Assembly: GCA_017471285.1 (NCBI GenBank)
Contig: JAFUUZ010000002.1
Coordinates: forward strand, 1-36,949
Direction: 5' to 3'
DNA from: Paludibacteraceae bacterium
Lineage (GTDB): Bacteria > Bacteroidota > Bacteroidia > Bacteroidales > Paludibacteraceae
Length of the DNA stretch: 36,949 nucleotides
Shown here: positions 14,628-23,930 of the stretch, one piece after another
Layout of the letters: each line of letters starts with the position of its first letter
Numbering within the stretch: position 1 is the stretch's first letter
Program-made: the position numbers and the translations under genes
Notes under the pieces: model-generated
Told to the model about the DNA's origin: nothing
What the model saw: the letters and a program-made list of their open reading frames with translations, nothing else
The model's database searches: none

Positions 14628-17162
14628 ATGAGACATCACCTTTTAATAATAATCGCTTTTCTTTGGGGACTTGCAGATTTCTCCTCTGCCCAAATCGATG
14701 AATCGTCTATCAATCCGTTACTTTTGGAAAAAATGGGACTTGAGTACTTCGATAAGAATGATTTCCAAAGGGCAGAGCAATATCTTACTCAAGCACTTAT
14801 GCATTATCAGGCGCGATATGGCATCAAAAATGAACGATGTGCGTCCGTGCTTATTAATCTTGGAAATTTATACATGCAAAACCAAAATAATGAAGCCGCG
14901 GAAACGTGTTTTATCAAGGCACGCGATATTTGTGCAGAAACAACCGGAAAAAAAAGCACCCGCTATGCATTAGCCACAGCCAATTTAGGTGCGCTCTATA
15001 TAAAATCTGCGATGGTAGAAAGAGGAGAGATGTACACACGGGAGGCCGCGGACATTTATGCAGAAATAATAGGCAAGAATACCATTGATTACGCTCGAAC
15101 ACAAAACACTCTCGGTGGGTATTATTTCTTAAGAGGAGAGATGGAGCTTGCCCATATGTATCTTTCCAATACCCTGCTGCGATTAGACTCTATTCAAACA
15201 GCGCCCACTGATTCCTCTGCTCTATATGGCAAGAATCAGCTTTACCTTAGTGCTCTCATCAATCTGGGGGCTGTCTATGTTGATAGTGACCCTAAACAAG
15301 CATTAGATATATATCAAAAAACTTTAAAACTTATTCAGGACATGGCGCTTGAGGGAAGCGAGGAGCACATGAAAATTAAGTTGAATATTGCAAATATAGC
15401 GCGAGAATATGGGGAATTTAATCTAGCCGAGAAATTTTATCAGTCTGTGTTGACTTATAGAGAACAAACACCCACCCCGTCATATTATCAGAATATCATC
15501 ATTTATCGTAATTTAGTATTGTTATACGCTGCAAAAAATGATCTTCAGAAAATTGCACTATTTTATCGGAAGTTAGAAAATGCATGCAAAATGTATTTCA
15601 TTCAGTCTATCAACTATATGACAGAAGACCAACGGAGAGAAATATCATACACTATCACAGGAGAGTACGAATCTGATTTTCCGCAATTTACTGCTTTCTA
15701 TTATCCACAAAATCACGCTATCGCCGGCTGGGGATATAATAATGAGCTTTTTGCAAAAGGTATGCTTCTCCAATCCACCGATGCTGTCAAAAATTCCATT
15801 TTGAGGTGCGGCGATACAACACTCATTCAACAATGGGAAAAATTAGTCTCTTTGAAACAGAAGATGGCGATGCAAAGCAACGATACGGACTTGGAATTTA
15901 TTCAAGAAAACAAATTGGAAGTGGAACAACTTGAGAAAGAGATTACACGCAAGAGTGCTACTTATCGCGAGAATATGCGGCAATGGAATATAACATGGGA
16001 TAGTGTCAAAGCGACCTTAAAGCCGAATCAAGTTGCCATCGAGTATATGCGTGCACCGATGAAAGAAGATCGCACGATGTACTGCGCTTTACTGCTGCGG
16101 GATACATGTTCCTACCCCATTATGATTCCGCTCTTTGAGGAAAAAGAGGTGACTCAACTGATAGAGGTTTCTATTCCGAGTTCTATCAGCAAGGCATATT
16201 CCTATCGCGAGAACGGGAAAGAACTATCTCGTCTGGTATGGAGTAAGGTATTGCCATACATCAATCCCGGCGAAATCGTCTTCTTCGCCCCCACAGGATT
16301 GCTCCATGAAGTAGCTATGGAATCAATCCCTTATGATTCTACACAAGTCATTTCGGATGTTTATAACCTTGTGCGGCTCTCCTCTACACGCGAATTGGTC
16401 ATTAACAGACCTGCCATTCCCCATAAGAAAGCAACGCTATACGGAGGTATCAGTTATGACGTGAGCGCAGATGAATTATTGGCACAAAGCGCAGCCTACC
16501 CATCTTTAGCGTCCAGATCGGTTATCAGCGACACTATTAATCGTGGGCGGGTACACTATCTGCCGGGAACCAAGTCCGAGATAGAGGGTATTCAAAAAGT
16601 ACTATCCGATAAAAAAATTCATGTTCAAGCATATACAGCCTCAGCAGCAAACGAAGAGTCCTTCAAAACCCTGTCCGGCACAAAACAAAACATCCTGCAT
16701 GTTGCTACACATGGTTTCTATTGGGCTGACTCCACCAACATAGACCCGATGGAACGGAGCGGATTACTTCTTGCCGGAGCCAATATTGCCCTTTCCGGAC
16801 ATAGCGAACGGCTGCCGAAAGGAATAGAAGATGGTGTCCTAACCGCCAAAGAAATCTCTACATTGGACTTACGCGGGGCGGATATTGTTGTTCTCTCCGC
16901 CTGCGAAACAGCCCAAGGTGTGATTTCCGGAGAAGGAGTGTTTGGACTCCAACGAGCATTCAAAATGGCAGGAGCCCAAAGTATACTCATGGCATTATGG
17001 AAAGTAGATGATGAAGCGACGAAGACATTAATGACAGCTTTCTATCGTTATTATTGTCAAGGAAATAACAAACGTCAGGCACTACGGCTTGCACAGCAGG
17101 AAGTTCGCAAAAACGGATATTCTAATCCGTACTATTGGGCAGGATTTGTTCTTCTCGATTAA
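14628..17162 (+). CDS. TPR-CHAT caspase-like peptidase, copy 1 (exported)
   Basis: An 844-residue protein with a signal peptide (about 1-22, MRHHLLIII...SSAQ), so periplasmic or surface. Residues about 30-320 are tetratricopeptide repeats. A helical linker follows (SLKQKMAMQ..., ENMRQWNITWDSVKATLKPNQ), then a C-terminal CHAT domain (about 480-844) of the caspase/separase clan. The catalytic dyad is intact: His695 in HVATHGF and Cys759 in SACET, 64 residues apart. It ends in the family-typical YYWAGFVLLD. From about residue 480 it is very close to copy 3 at 29713, even in DNA, while the TPR part differs. It has its own promoter 20 bases before the ATG. The ATG was chosen because an in-frame TTG at 14565 lies upstream of that promoter. 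Substrate unknown. Confidence 0.9.
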   Translation: MRHHLLIIIAFLWGLADFSSAQIDESSINPLLLEKMGLEYFDKNDFQRAEQYLTQALMHYQARYGIKNERCASVLINLGNLYMQNQNNEAAETCFIKARDICAETTGKKSTRYALATANLGALYIKSAMVERGEMYTREAADIYAEIIGKNTIDYARTQNTLGGYYFLRGEMELAHMYLSNTLLRLDSIQTAPTDSSALYGKNQLYLSALINLGAVYVDSDPKQALDIYQKTLKLIQDMALEGSEEHMKIKLNIANIAREYGEFNLAEKFYQSVLTYREQTPTPSYYQNIIIYRNLVLLYAAKNDLQKIALFYRKLENACKMYFIQSINYMTEDQRREISYTITGEYESDFPQFTAFYYPQNHAIAGWGYNNELFAKGMLLQSTDAVKNSILRCGDTTLIQQWEKLVSLKQKMAMQSNDTDLEFIQENKLEVEQLEKEITRKSATYRENMRQWNITWDSVKATLKPNQVAIEYMRAPMKEDRTMYCALLLRDTCSYPIMIPLFEEKEVTQLIEVSIPSSISKAYSYRENGKELSRLVWSKVLPYINPGEIVFFAPTGLLHEVAMESIPYDSTQVISDVYNLVRLSSTRELVINRPAIPHKKATLYGGISYDVSADELLAQSAAYPSLASRSVISDTINRGRVHYLPGTKSEIEGIQKVLSDKKIHVQAYTASAANEESFKTLSGTKQNILHVATHGFYWADSTNIDPMERSGLLLAGANIALSGHSERLPKGIEDGVLTAKEISTLDLRGADIVVLSACETAQGVISGEGVFGLQRAFKMAGAQSILMALWKVDDEATKTLMTAFYRYYCQGNNKRQALRLAQQEVRKNGYSNPYYWAGFVLLD

Positions 17163-17178
17163 AAAAACATCTTGGTAA

Positions 17179-17210
17179 TTTGCATAATCCAGAAAAAAGC
17201 AGTACCTTTG
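17179..17210 (+). promoter_or_regulatory. Promoter of the membrane/Gfo-like gene
   Basis: TTTG (17179-17182), 20-base spacer ending AAAAAAGCAG, -7 element TACCTTTG (17203-17210). The leader ends AACTATACACTCATG, identical to the end of the CHAT copy 1 leader, so the two control regions share ancestry. Confidence 0.82.
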
Positions 17211-17232
17211 CAAGCGAAAAAACTATACACTC

Positions 17233-18924
17233 ATGAAATATTCTTGGTGGCAAAAAATAATCAACTACGCGGATAAGATCAGTACTCGTCCGAACGAAGT
17301 ATCATGGCGGTGGAAAGGTCACATCTCTCCACTGACATGTGTTACGCTCTACGCCATATATGTAGCACGTACGCTTTCGCTACTCCAGCATTGCAAATTC
17401 TGGTTCAGAACATGGAAATCAAGGCAAAAAGAAATGGTCTCCATAGACAAACCTTCTACGCGGGTTAATGTACCGCCTATTTTCGACGAGATCTATTTTG
17501 GATGTTGGTGTGTTCTTTTATTTGTATTGCCTCAAGGATGGCTCATTACCCGGATCGCAGCCTGTTATTTCATGGCGGAGTCATTAGTCTGGCTTCTTTA
17601 TTATTTCTTTTTCAGACGTTTCTACGAAGAGAAATATGCCATCATGCATGTGCTGGAATATATCATTTTGTTGCCGGTACTTATCATGACCCAAGTACAA
17701 TGCGTAGCAATAGTATATGACGATATATCTTCTTTTAGTGTCGCATTGGCTAATCTGTTCTATCCGTCCCCGGAGCATATTCATGTCTATCTCATCTTGA
17801 TGAGTATCATCTATACCGCCTTGATTTTTGGTATCTTCCTTTCTAATCTACCTATCGAAAGAGTAAAAGAAAAGGGCGACTACCACTATCATATAGCCAT
17901 TATTGGAAACGGGCAGATAGTGAAAGAGAAAGTGGTACCGGCAATCGCGCACACCATGGATCCTAAAAATATTGCTATTTTCGATAAGGCGCTGCCGGAT
18001 ACCGATAGTTATAGCACGACAATGGGAAATGCCCATTTTCATTATTTCCCGATAGATGATTTTACCGAGAAAAAGATCCTGAGTTCCAATATCTTATGGA
18101 TTGCCTCCCCTTCGTTTGCGCATTTTGAATACCTGACGCATTATGTCAATCAGGTGTTTATTGTTCTGGAAAAGCCGGTCACTTCTAACAAATTCGAGTT
18201 GGAGGCAATCAAAAAACTTCGTGGCACCTCCGTTTGGAACAAGGTTTTCTGTTTAAGTTATTATTACCAAGAAAAAGCTCTGCCTCTTACTTTCTTGTAT
18301 AATCCGTACTCTTTTTATGAGAAATATCTTCGTTTCTTCACCTCTCGGGACGAAATAGTGAATGTTTTCGGAAGGATGGGTGATCTACGTAGCGTCTCGC
18401 TGTTTTTGCATGAAGGAGAAGATCACCGGGAATGGTTGTCGTCGGACAAGTACGGCGGGCAGTATATAGAAACATTCCTTCATCTTGTTGTGCTTGCCAG
18501 AATGGTAACCTCGACGGACAAGCAATGGCTTACCGATAGCTTGACAATCGAGGATTATAATGGTCATTCGGGCTGTAGCATCTTCTATCGCGGCAAGACG
18601 GCACAAACAGGAGCGGACATCACGCTTTCTATGAAAAAGTTTGCACCCGTAAGCGAACAGAAACGCGGCGGAAAGATAGTGTATGAAAACGGATATATTA
18701 CCATCGATTTTAATACCTACGAACTGGAGATGCATTACCTCCCGACAGACTCTTGTTATAAGATGGCGCTGAAAGAAGAATATGCTTTGCCGGACAGAAA
18801 ATACACGGTTCAATTGGATATGGCGGAAAGATGTTTTAACGAGAACACTCCGCCATGCATGATTGACGGTATCGACTTGCAAATTGAGTCTCTGGAGTGG
18901 CTCTTCGCGCAAAAAAGAATCTGA
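17233..18924 (+). CDS. Membrane protein with C-terminal Gfo/Idh/MocA-like Rossmann domain
   Basis: A 563-residue protein. Residues about 85-205 hold four or five transmembrane helices. At residue 220 a Rossmann-type nucleotide-binding fold begins (HIAIIGNGQIVKEKVVPAI) and continues with ILWIASPSFAHFEYL and VFIVLEKPVTSNKFELEAI. The EKP (313-315) in that setting is a hallmark of Gfo/Idh/MocA dehydrogenases. A substrate domain follows, with a GGQYIETFLHLV segment resembling the family's conserved C-terminal GG...D.xxH helix, but with EFTLH-type changes. A TM-then-Rossmann order also recalls RCK-gated channels, but no K+ selectivity filter is visible. A membrane-anchored Gfo/Idh/MocA protein is unusual. 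It is followed 22 bases later by the pentapeptide-repeat gene, likely on the same transcript. Confidence 0.75.
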   Translation: MKYSWWQKIINYADKISTRPNEVSWRWKGHISPLTCVTLYAIYVARTLSLLQHCKFWFRTWKSRQKEMVSIDKPSTRVNVPPIFDEIYFGCWCVLLFVLPQGWLITRIAACYFMAESLVWLLYYFFFRRFYEEKYAIMHVLEYIILLPVLIMTQVQCVAIVYDDISSFSVALANLFYPSPEHIHVYLILMSIIYTALIFGIFLSNLPIERVKEKGDYHYHIAIIGNGQIVKEKVVPAIAHTMDPKNIAIFDKALPDTDSYSTTMGNAHFHYFPIDDFTEKKILSSNILWIASPSFAHFEYLTHYVNQVFIVLEKPVTSNKFELEAIKKLRGTSVWNKVFCLSYYYQEKALPLTFLYNPYSFYEKYLRFFTSRDEIVNVFGRMGDLRSVSLFLHEGEDHREWLSSDKYGGQYIETFLHLVVLARMVTSTDKQWLTDSLTIEDYNGHSGCSIFYRGKTAQTGADITLSMKKFAPVSEQKRGGKIVYENGYITIDFNTYELEMHYLPTDSCYKMALKEEYALPDRKYTVQLDMAERCFNENTPPCMIDGIDLQIESLEWLFAQKRI

Positions 18925-18946
18925 AATCTAAAAACAAAAACATACA

Positions 18947-20167
18947 ATGGAAAGTACATTTTTCTCTACAATTACGTTTATTATCTCGATCGTAACGGTC
19001 ATCGGAGCCGTAATTTATGCGGTGTATAAAATTCTTTCGGATTTCTTTGACTTCAAAAACGTCAATATCCGGTGGGCACAAGAGAAAGATTCATTGAGTA
19101 CTATTATTGCCGGACTTTCTCAAGAGAACCCGTCCTCACGGATTTCTTCGGCTATCATGCTCCGGCGGTTCTTGAACACCAAGATTAGCAAACGATTTCC
19201 GAATCTGCAAAAAGAAGCACTCAACGTCATATCTGCCACATTGAAGATTTCTCCATCCGGCGTCTTCCAGAAGACATTGGCAGACAGTCTCGCCTATGCG
19301 ATCAACCTTACTCATCTGGACCTGCAAAAAACGAATCTGCAGGATGCATATATCGGACGCAAAGACGGTCAGGCGGTTGTCATGGAACATACGGATTTCT
19401 ATCTCAGCGACTTATCATACGCGCTTATTGACAATGCTGTCGGCAGTCCTATTTTCTATTACGCAATCCTCTTTGACACCCAAATCAAGAATTGCCATTT
19501 TGAGGGAGCAAACTTCTGCGGCGCGGATCTGGCATATACGTCTTTCAAAAATGTATTCCTTGACGGGGCGGATTTTACCAATGCAAAAAATATCCCGCAA
19601 GAGATTATGCAACACCTGGAGCGAAATGACAAGGGACAAATGATCCTCCATTCAGCCGAGCCTATTACTGCCCGACCCGCCAAATCAAACAACGTGGTCT
19701 TCTTCTCCATGCCGAGTGTCATGACCAAGGAAGAAGAACTGCTTACCAAAGATTATGAGACATACCTCCAGAACAAAGGCATACGCGTCTTCTATTACAT
19801 CAAGGATGACTACCCGCAATTCGGGCAACTCAACCAAGTTCGGGAGAAAGTAATGGTCTCCACCGGTATGATTGCCTTCGGATTCAAGCAAACACATATT
19901 CAGAAAGCCACCTATCGGCCACAACTGACCGGAGAAGAAGTTTGGGAGGACAAATGGCTCTCAACCCCGTGGAATGAGGTCGAAGTGGGAATGGGCATGA
20001 TGAAAGGGATGCCTATTCTGCTGGTTAAAAATCCGTCTATAAACGAAGGTATTTTTGACGAACACCTCAGCGAGTGCTTCGTCGCCACTATTTCTACATC
20101 CGAAGACAGCCGGCAACTGGATACCAATGCGGAAATGCAAAAATGGCTTGCTAAGCTTAATGCATAA
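18947..20167 (+). CDS. Membrane-anchored pentapeptide-repeat protein with TIR/NDT-like C-terminal domain
   Basis: A 406-residue protein in three parts. A single transmembrane helix lies at about 7-30. A middle region has pentapeptide repeats of the A(D/N)Lxx type: LTHLDLQKTNLQDAYI (121-136), then HTDFYLSDLSYALID and FEGANFCGADLAYTSF (185-200), with GADF at 207-210. The C-terminal part (about 248-406) runs VVFFSMP, an alternating strand-helix pattern, VSTGMIAFGFK, and WNEVEVGMGMMKGMPILLV (342-360). The last motif resembles the NxxxElG(y)AxaxgKPvil element of nucleoside 2-deoxyribosyltransferase-like and TIR-like nucleotide-cleaving domains, with E346 as the candidate catalytic Glu. This would fit an NAD- or nucleotide-degrading effector, but the assignment rests on pattern only. 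It follows the Gfo-like membrane gene by 22 bases. Confidence 0.7.
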   Translation: MESTFFSTITFIISIVTVIGAVIYAVYKILSDFFDFKNVNIRWAQEKDSLSTIIAGLSQENPSSRISSAIMLRRFLNTKISKRFPNLQKEALNVISATLKISPSGVFQKTLADSLAYAINLTHLDLQKTNLQDAYIGRKDGQAVVMEHTDFYLSDLSYALIDNAVGSPIFYYAILFDTQIKNCHFEGANFCGADLAYTSFKNVFLDGADFTNAKNIPQEIMQHLERNDKGQMILHSAEPITARPAKSNNVVFFSMPSVMTKEEELLTKDYETYLQNKGIRVFYYIKDDYPQFGQLNQVREKVMVSTGMIAFGFKQTHIQKATYRPQLTGEEVWEDKWLSTPWNEVEVGMGMMKGMPILLVKNPSINEGIFDEHLSECFVATISTSEDSRQLDTNAEMQKWLAKLNA

Positions 20168-20232
20168 TCTGTATATTATACCATAGGCTTTTGTTTGTAG
20201 CAGATAGAATTTATCATTCCATAAAAAAGTTG

Positions 20233-20240
20233 TATCTTTG
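20233..20240 (+). promoter_or_regulatory. Promoter -7 element driving the structured intergenic RNA
   Basis: TATCTTTG followed by CACTC, preceded by AAAAAGTTG. No exact TTTG is seen at the expected -33 distance (TTTA near 20210 is the closest). It points into the 20247-20500 region, which contains a strong hairpin but no reading frame. Confidence 0.6.
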
Positions 20241-20246
20241 CACTCG

Positions 20247-20346
20247 AAAACAAAGCTGTTTGACGAGGCTACCTGAGCCCGTTAGTACTACATACGCCCC
20301 CTATAAGGGGGATATGTATACGTACTAAGGGCGTCAAGCGGTATAC
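20247..20346 (+). ncRNA. Candidate structured RNA (own promoter, long hairpin)
   Basis: A hairpin spans 20277-20332. GCCC (20277-20280) plus TTAGTAC (20282-20288) pair with GTACTAA (20322-20328) plus GGGC (20329-20332), leaving one bulged G. TACATA (20289-20294) pairs with TATGTA (20313-20318), and CCCCC (20297-20301) with GGGGG (20307-20311), around the loop TATAA. TTGAC upstream and GTCAA downstream could close an outer stem. It may be a small RNA or a long leader of the 20532 gene. The remaining 20347-20500 holds TTACCAC and TAAAGTTT direct repeats and no gene. No named RNA family is recognised. Confidence 0.4.
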
Positions 20347-20477
20347 TGTCAACCGACACACTTTTAGCGGTCGTTTGAGGGGCATTTACATTACCACTTC
20401 GTTACCACTACGGTACGTTTGAGTAAAGTTTGAACTAAAGTTTAAGCGGAAACATCTTTGATTTTTTCGCTTTTTTC

Positions 20478-20508
20478 TTGCATAGTTCAAAAAAAAGCAG
20501 TATCTTTG
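20478..20508 (+). promoter_or_regulatory. Promoter of the 20532 gene
   Basis: TTG (20478-20480), 20-base spacer ending AAAAAAGCAG, -7 element TATCTTTG (20501-20508). The start codon is 23 bases further on. It has the same extended form as the promoters at 7375, 14601 and 17203. Confidence 0.82.
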
Positions 20509-20531
20509 CAACCGAATAAAAAATAAACTGC

Positions 20532-22205
20532 ATGAAAGACCCAATACCCCAATTCTACACTGGTGAAGACAAAGGGCACATTATCTTTGTTATTCCTTTT
20601 AATTTCATCTCCGATGAGAATGAGAATACCAATCTGTGCGAACAGTTTTTCGGCGACATCATACCGGCAGAGAAGAAGTTTCTGGACAATGGGAATAGAA
20701 ACGCCATCAAAAATCTCTACGAGGGATACAAAGAGAAATTATGTCTTTCACTAAAGGAAGATGCGCTCTTCTGCGGTGCCTGCCCTACATTAGAAGCACT
20801 CTCTTGGTGTACGTTCTGCAAAGGGAATAAGAAAAAGGGCTATCAGGGCCGGAACCTGTGTGATTGCTTGTCTATCAGCCGGCGTTTTCACGATGACAGA
20901 TCCCAGTTCACCCCGCGTCTTGAGGTGCTACTCGGCGAATATGATATACGCTACGGCGAGAAGAAAGCCTTTTTCTATTTCAAGATGGCTGCCTCACTGC
21001 TCCTCTATGGAGAGAAAGGCAACGAATGCGGATTTCTGATGTACTCTATCCCGATGGCATCCATTGAAGAGAACGGATTCGGTTCTGCTACCGGCAACGA
21101 ACTGGATAATATTATCTTCCTCAAGCACCTGTTCTACAAACAGCGGTTAGAGGTGTCCGTCAATAGCGAGAAAAAACTCACCTCGCTGCAAGCATGGACA
21201 GAGAACTATTGCAGCCGTCTCTTGCCTATATTGGGTATTCATGACTACAAACGGGCCTTCAATAACAGCATCAATTTCCGCTACTCGATGATAGAACTCA
21301 ATAATATCGTGGACAGAGAGGGAAATCTGGTCCCGCTGACGAATATGAAAGCAATGATGCAAACCTATCATCGTCAGTTATACGGTATTTTGGTGAGCGA
21401 TGAAGGATGGAAGAACACGCCGGACGAAGAGATCAATTCGCTTTTCGGGCATAACTACTGGACGAGCCGCGATTATGCCTGTACGATTGTCCTCAACCGC
21501 AATGCGATCCTAATCAACCAGTATAAAAGTCATGAATGCATTGACAATAGAAAATATGCCTCAGAATGGATGAGTCATTACAAAGGCAAAATCAATGATC
21601 TGGACTTCTACAAGCAATACCTCTCTCTCGAGCCATGTATACCGGGAGTCTCCACGCTTGCTTTTGACGCCTATTTGCGGTGTATTTGCAAGGAAATGAA
21701 GATAGACATTGCCAAGAGCCGGACGGAAGGAGACAAAGAAACCTTGGAGAAACGGTTCCTGCATCTCTCCAACACGCTCCAGACCTACTCCATGTCGCTG
21801 GATGTCATTCATTCCCTCGAGGACATGATCTGCGCACAGTTCGGATTGCAAGGGACGCTCAATAACCTGCGGGAGCGATATACACGGGAAGCGAATAATA
21901 TGCAGAACCATGCTAACGACCTGCAAAACGAACGAATCTCGCAGCTCACGATCATTACTGCCAGTATTTCCATCGCTGCGCTACTCGCTTCGTTTATGGG
22001 TATTATACTTACTATCCTTGATTATAAAAAAGGCTTTATCTATACCCTGCGCCACTGCCTTGATATCAACTTCTGGGGAACGCATCTCGGTTATCTGTGG
22101 GGGCTTATAGTGGTTATCGCCATTACGGTTGCTACCGTGATTGGAGTCTATTTCATAGTAAAGTATATTTTTGAGAAATATTGGAATAAAAACAAAGCTT
22201 CGTAA
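20532..22205 (+). CDS. Protein of unknown function with a Cys-rich motif and two C-terminal membrane helices
   Basis: A 557-residue protein that I do not recognise. Most of it is soluble. A cysteine cluster near residues 84-118 (CGAC, CTFC and CDC groups) could bind a metal such as zinc. A helical stretch at about 395-470, including [20 protein letters not shown], probably forms a coiled coil. Two hydrophobic helices end the protein: [19 protein letters not shown] at about 475-493 and a long one at about 520-545. Soluble domain, long helix and two C-terminal TM helices recall the topology of CorA-type proteins, but the GMN signature is absent. It has its own promoter and is followed after two bases by a GH13 gene, so the two are probably co-transcribed, though no functional link is obvious. 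Confidence 0.75.
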   Translation: MKDPIPQFYTGEDKGHIIFVIPFNFISDENENTNLCEQFFGDIIPAEKKFLDNGNRNAIKNLYEGYKEKLCLSLKEDALFCGACPTLEALSWCTFCKGNKKKGYQGRNLCDCLSISRRFHDDRSQFTPRLEVLLGEYDIRYGEKKAFFYFKMAASLLLYGEKGNECGFLMYSIPMASIEENGFGSATGNELDNIIFLKHLFYKQRLEVSVNSEKKLTSLQAWTENYCSRLLPILGIHDYKRAFNNSINFRYSMIELNNIVDREGNLVPLTNMKAMMQTYHRQLYGILVSDEGWKNTPDEEINSLFGHNYWTSRDYACTIVLNRNAILINQYKSHECIDNRKYASEWMSHYKGKINDLDFYKQYLSLEPCIPGVSTLAFDAYLRCICKEMKIDIAKSRTEGDKETLEKRFLHLSNTLQTYSMSLDVIHSLEDMICAQFGLQGTLNNLRERYTREANNMQNHANDLQNERISQLTIITASISIAALLASFMGIILTILDYKKGFIYTLRHCLDINFWGTHLGYLWGLIVVIAITVATVIGVYFIVKYIFEKYWNKNKAS

Positions 22206-22207
22206 TT

Positions 22208-23335
22208 ATGATATATCAGATTTTAATTGACCGGTTCAATGGAGGATGGGCGACTCCGCCTCAAAATGATATAACCTTCCTTGGCGGTACGCTCAAAGGC
22301 ATTACCGATAAATTGGATTATATTCAATCGCTGGGGGCTACTGCTATCTGGCTCTCGCCTTTCTTTGCGAATGCCGAGAATGGCTATCATGGTTATCACA
22401 CGGTCGATTATGAACGGATAGACCCGCATTTCGGTACTTGGAAAGACCTTGAGACCCTCATTGACAAGGCTCATGCTAAAAACATGAAGGTCATTGCGGA
22501 TTTTGTACCGAACCATTGCCATATTAATCATCCTTTCTTTCAGGACGCACTCAAACGAGGCAAGGCAAGCCCCTACCGCAACTGGTTCTATTTCCAACCT
22601 GATTACAGCAACAAATATGTCTATTTCCTGCAATACCGCGATTTGGCTAAGTTCAATCTGGAAAACAAAGCTACAGCCGATTACCTGATTCAGGTGGGTG
22701 AGCGTTTGTCGAAAGCCGGAATTGACGGTTTCCGTATTGACCACGCGGCCGGAATCCCGATGGATTTCTTGCGTTCTTTCCGCGACCGGATGCATGCTCT
22801 CAATCCGGAGTGCCGTGTCTTCGGAGAAGTATGGGGGTTCGGCGTAGCGCGTAAGTATTACCACACCCTCCGTTTCAAATCTCCTTGGCATAAACTCTTC
22901 TATTGGATAGTGGGTCTGAAGCAGGAATGCCTGCAATTGGATTATGACGGAGTGATGGACGGTGTCCTGGATTTCCAATTCCGGAATATTCTTATTGAGG
23001 AGCTCAAAGCCGGACACAGATTGCGCAACAACGAGCGCTTGGAGCGTAAACTCAAAGCCCATTTCGACCGCTATCCCTCACCGGATTTCAAACCGTATCT
23101 CTTCCTCGACAACCATGATACAAACCGTTTCCTCTTCTATTGTCATGAAGATCATACATTGCTGGAGGAAGCGATAGAAGTGATGAAACAATGCGCTCAA
23201 AAGTACGGGCTCGAATATATCATCTATTACGGCACGGAATGCGCAATGACCAACCGACAAACGATTGAGAATGCCGAACCATACGCAGACATGCGGGTGA
23301 GAGAACCGATGAAATGGGAGAAACGACGCGTTTAG
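22208..23335 (+). CDS. GH13 (alpha-amylase family) glycoside hydrolase, short cytoplasmic form
   Basis: A 375-residue enzyme of family GH13 acting on alpha-glucans or short alpha-glucosides. All four conserved regions are present: ADFVPNH (97-103), GFRIDHAAG (174-182) with nucleophile D178, VFGEVWG (204-210) with acid/base E207, and FLDNHD (299-304) with the stabiliser D304. There is no signal peptide, so it is cytoplasmic. The C-terminal beta-sandwich is short or missing; the protein ends soon after [15 protein letters not shown], the segment normally followed by that domain. Exact specificity cannot be read. It begins two bases after the previous gene, and pfkA lies about 600 bases downstream, consistent with glucan breakdown feeding glycolysis. 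Confidence 0.92.
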   Translation: MIYQILIDRFNGGWATPPQNDITFLGGTLKGITDKLDYIQSLGATAIWLSPFFANAENGYHGYHTVDYERIDPHFGTWKDLETLIDKAHAKNMKVIADFVPNHCHINHPFFQDALKRGKASPYRNWFYFQPDYSNKYVYFLQYRDLAKFNLENKATADYLIQVGERLSKAGIDGFRIDHAAGIPMDFLRSFRDRMHALNPECRVFGEVWGFGVARKYYHTLRFKSPWHKLFYWIVGLKQECLQLDYDGVMDGVLDFQFRNILIEELKAGHRLRNNERLERKLKAHFDRYPSPDFKPYLFLDNHDTNRFLFYCHEDHTLLEEAIEVMKQCAQKYGLEYIIYYGTECAMTNRQTIENAEPYADMRVREPMKWEKRRV

Positions 23336-23351
23336 ACAAAAAAATAAGCAT

Positions 23352-23897
23352 ATGAACACTGCGCGAAACATAGCCGATGAACACTGGTGGGGCAATCCCG
23401 CCATGCCGGAGGGGATGGAGTATCCTTATACGATCGGGGACAATCCCATGACTCTCATCTGCCAGTTCCATCTGGGAGAAGGAATGGTCTATGTCTTCGC
23501 CGACCTCGATTATTTCTTCGGTGACTACGACGTTCATTGCGGCGGAATGGGTGAATGGCCCGATTATTTCTACAAAGTCCTCTACTCCCCTACCCGTAAG
23601 AACCTGCATGAGCACGAAGTCCTCTATGAGGACGGCACTTCCGCTGCGCCCGATCCGCAAGCCATGGACGAACCGGCCAAACGGGGAGAGGAATCGGATG
23701 TCCTTTGCCGTCCTACTAATTTCGGGTATGAAGTCACGCGTGCTTACCCCGATTATGAGGTGCTCCTTCAGTTGGACGAATGCGACCCGCTCGGTCTGCG
23801 TTTCTACGACTGCGGCACGCTCTATTTCCTTATCACGCCGGAAGATTTGGAAGCGCGGCGGTTTGATGATGTCAAGTGCGTAATGTATTCTTTTTAA
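23352..23897 (+). CDS. DUF1963 (YwqG-like) family protein
   Basis: A 181-residue cytoplasmic protein. PMTLICQFHL near the N-terminus and VLLQLDECDPLGLRFYDCGTLYFLITPEDLEARRF (quoted in two parts: VLLQLDECDPLGLRFYDCG, then TLYFLITPEDLEARRF) near the C-terminus match the DUF1963/YwqG pattern, in which the family ends with a CGxLYFxI strand and a helix. The function of this family is not established. It lies 16 bases after the GH13 gene and before pfkA; its upstream spacer is short and A-rich. No unusual features. Confidence 0.8.
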   Translation: MNTARNIADEHWWGNPAMPEGMEYPYTIGDNPMTLICQFHLGEGMVYVFADLDYFFGDYDVHCGGMGEWPDYFYKVLYSPTRKNLHEHEVLYEDGTSAAPDPQAMDEPAKRGEESDVLCRPTNFGYEVTRAYPDYEVLLQLDECDPLGLRFYDCGTLYFLITPEDLEARRFDDVKCVMYSF

Positions 23898-23930
23898 TAA
23901 AAAATAAACTTTAATAAAAAATAAACGGTT

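Noticed and set aside
20532-22205. CorA-type magnesium channel
   Set aside because: Only the topology is similar; the GMN motif is missing and the soluble domain does not match.
22223-23062. 279-codon minus-strand frame
   Set aside because: Antisense to the GH13 gene whose four catalytic motifs are intact.
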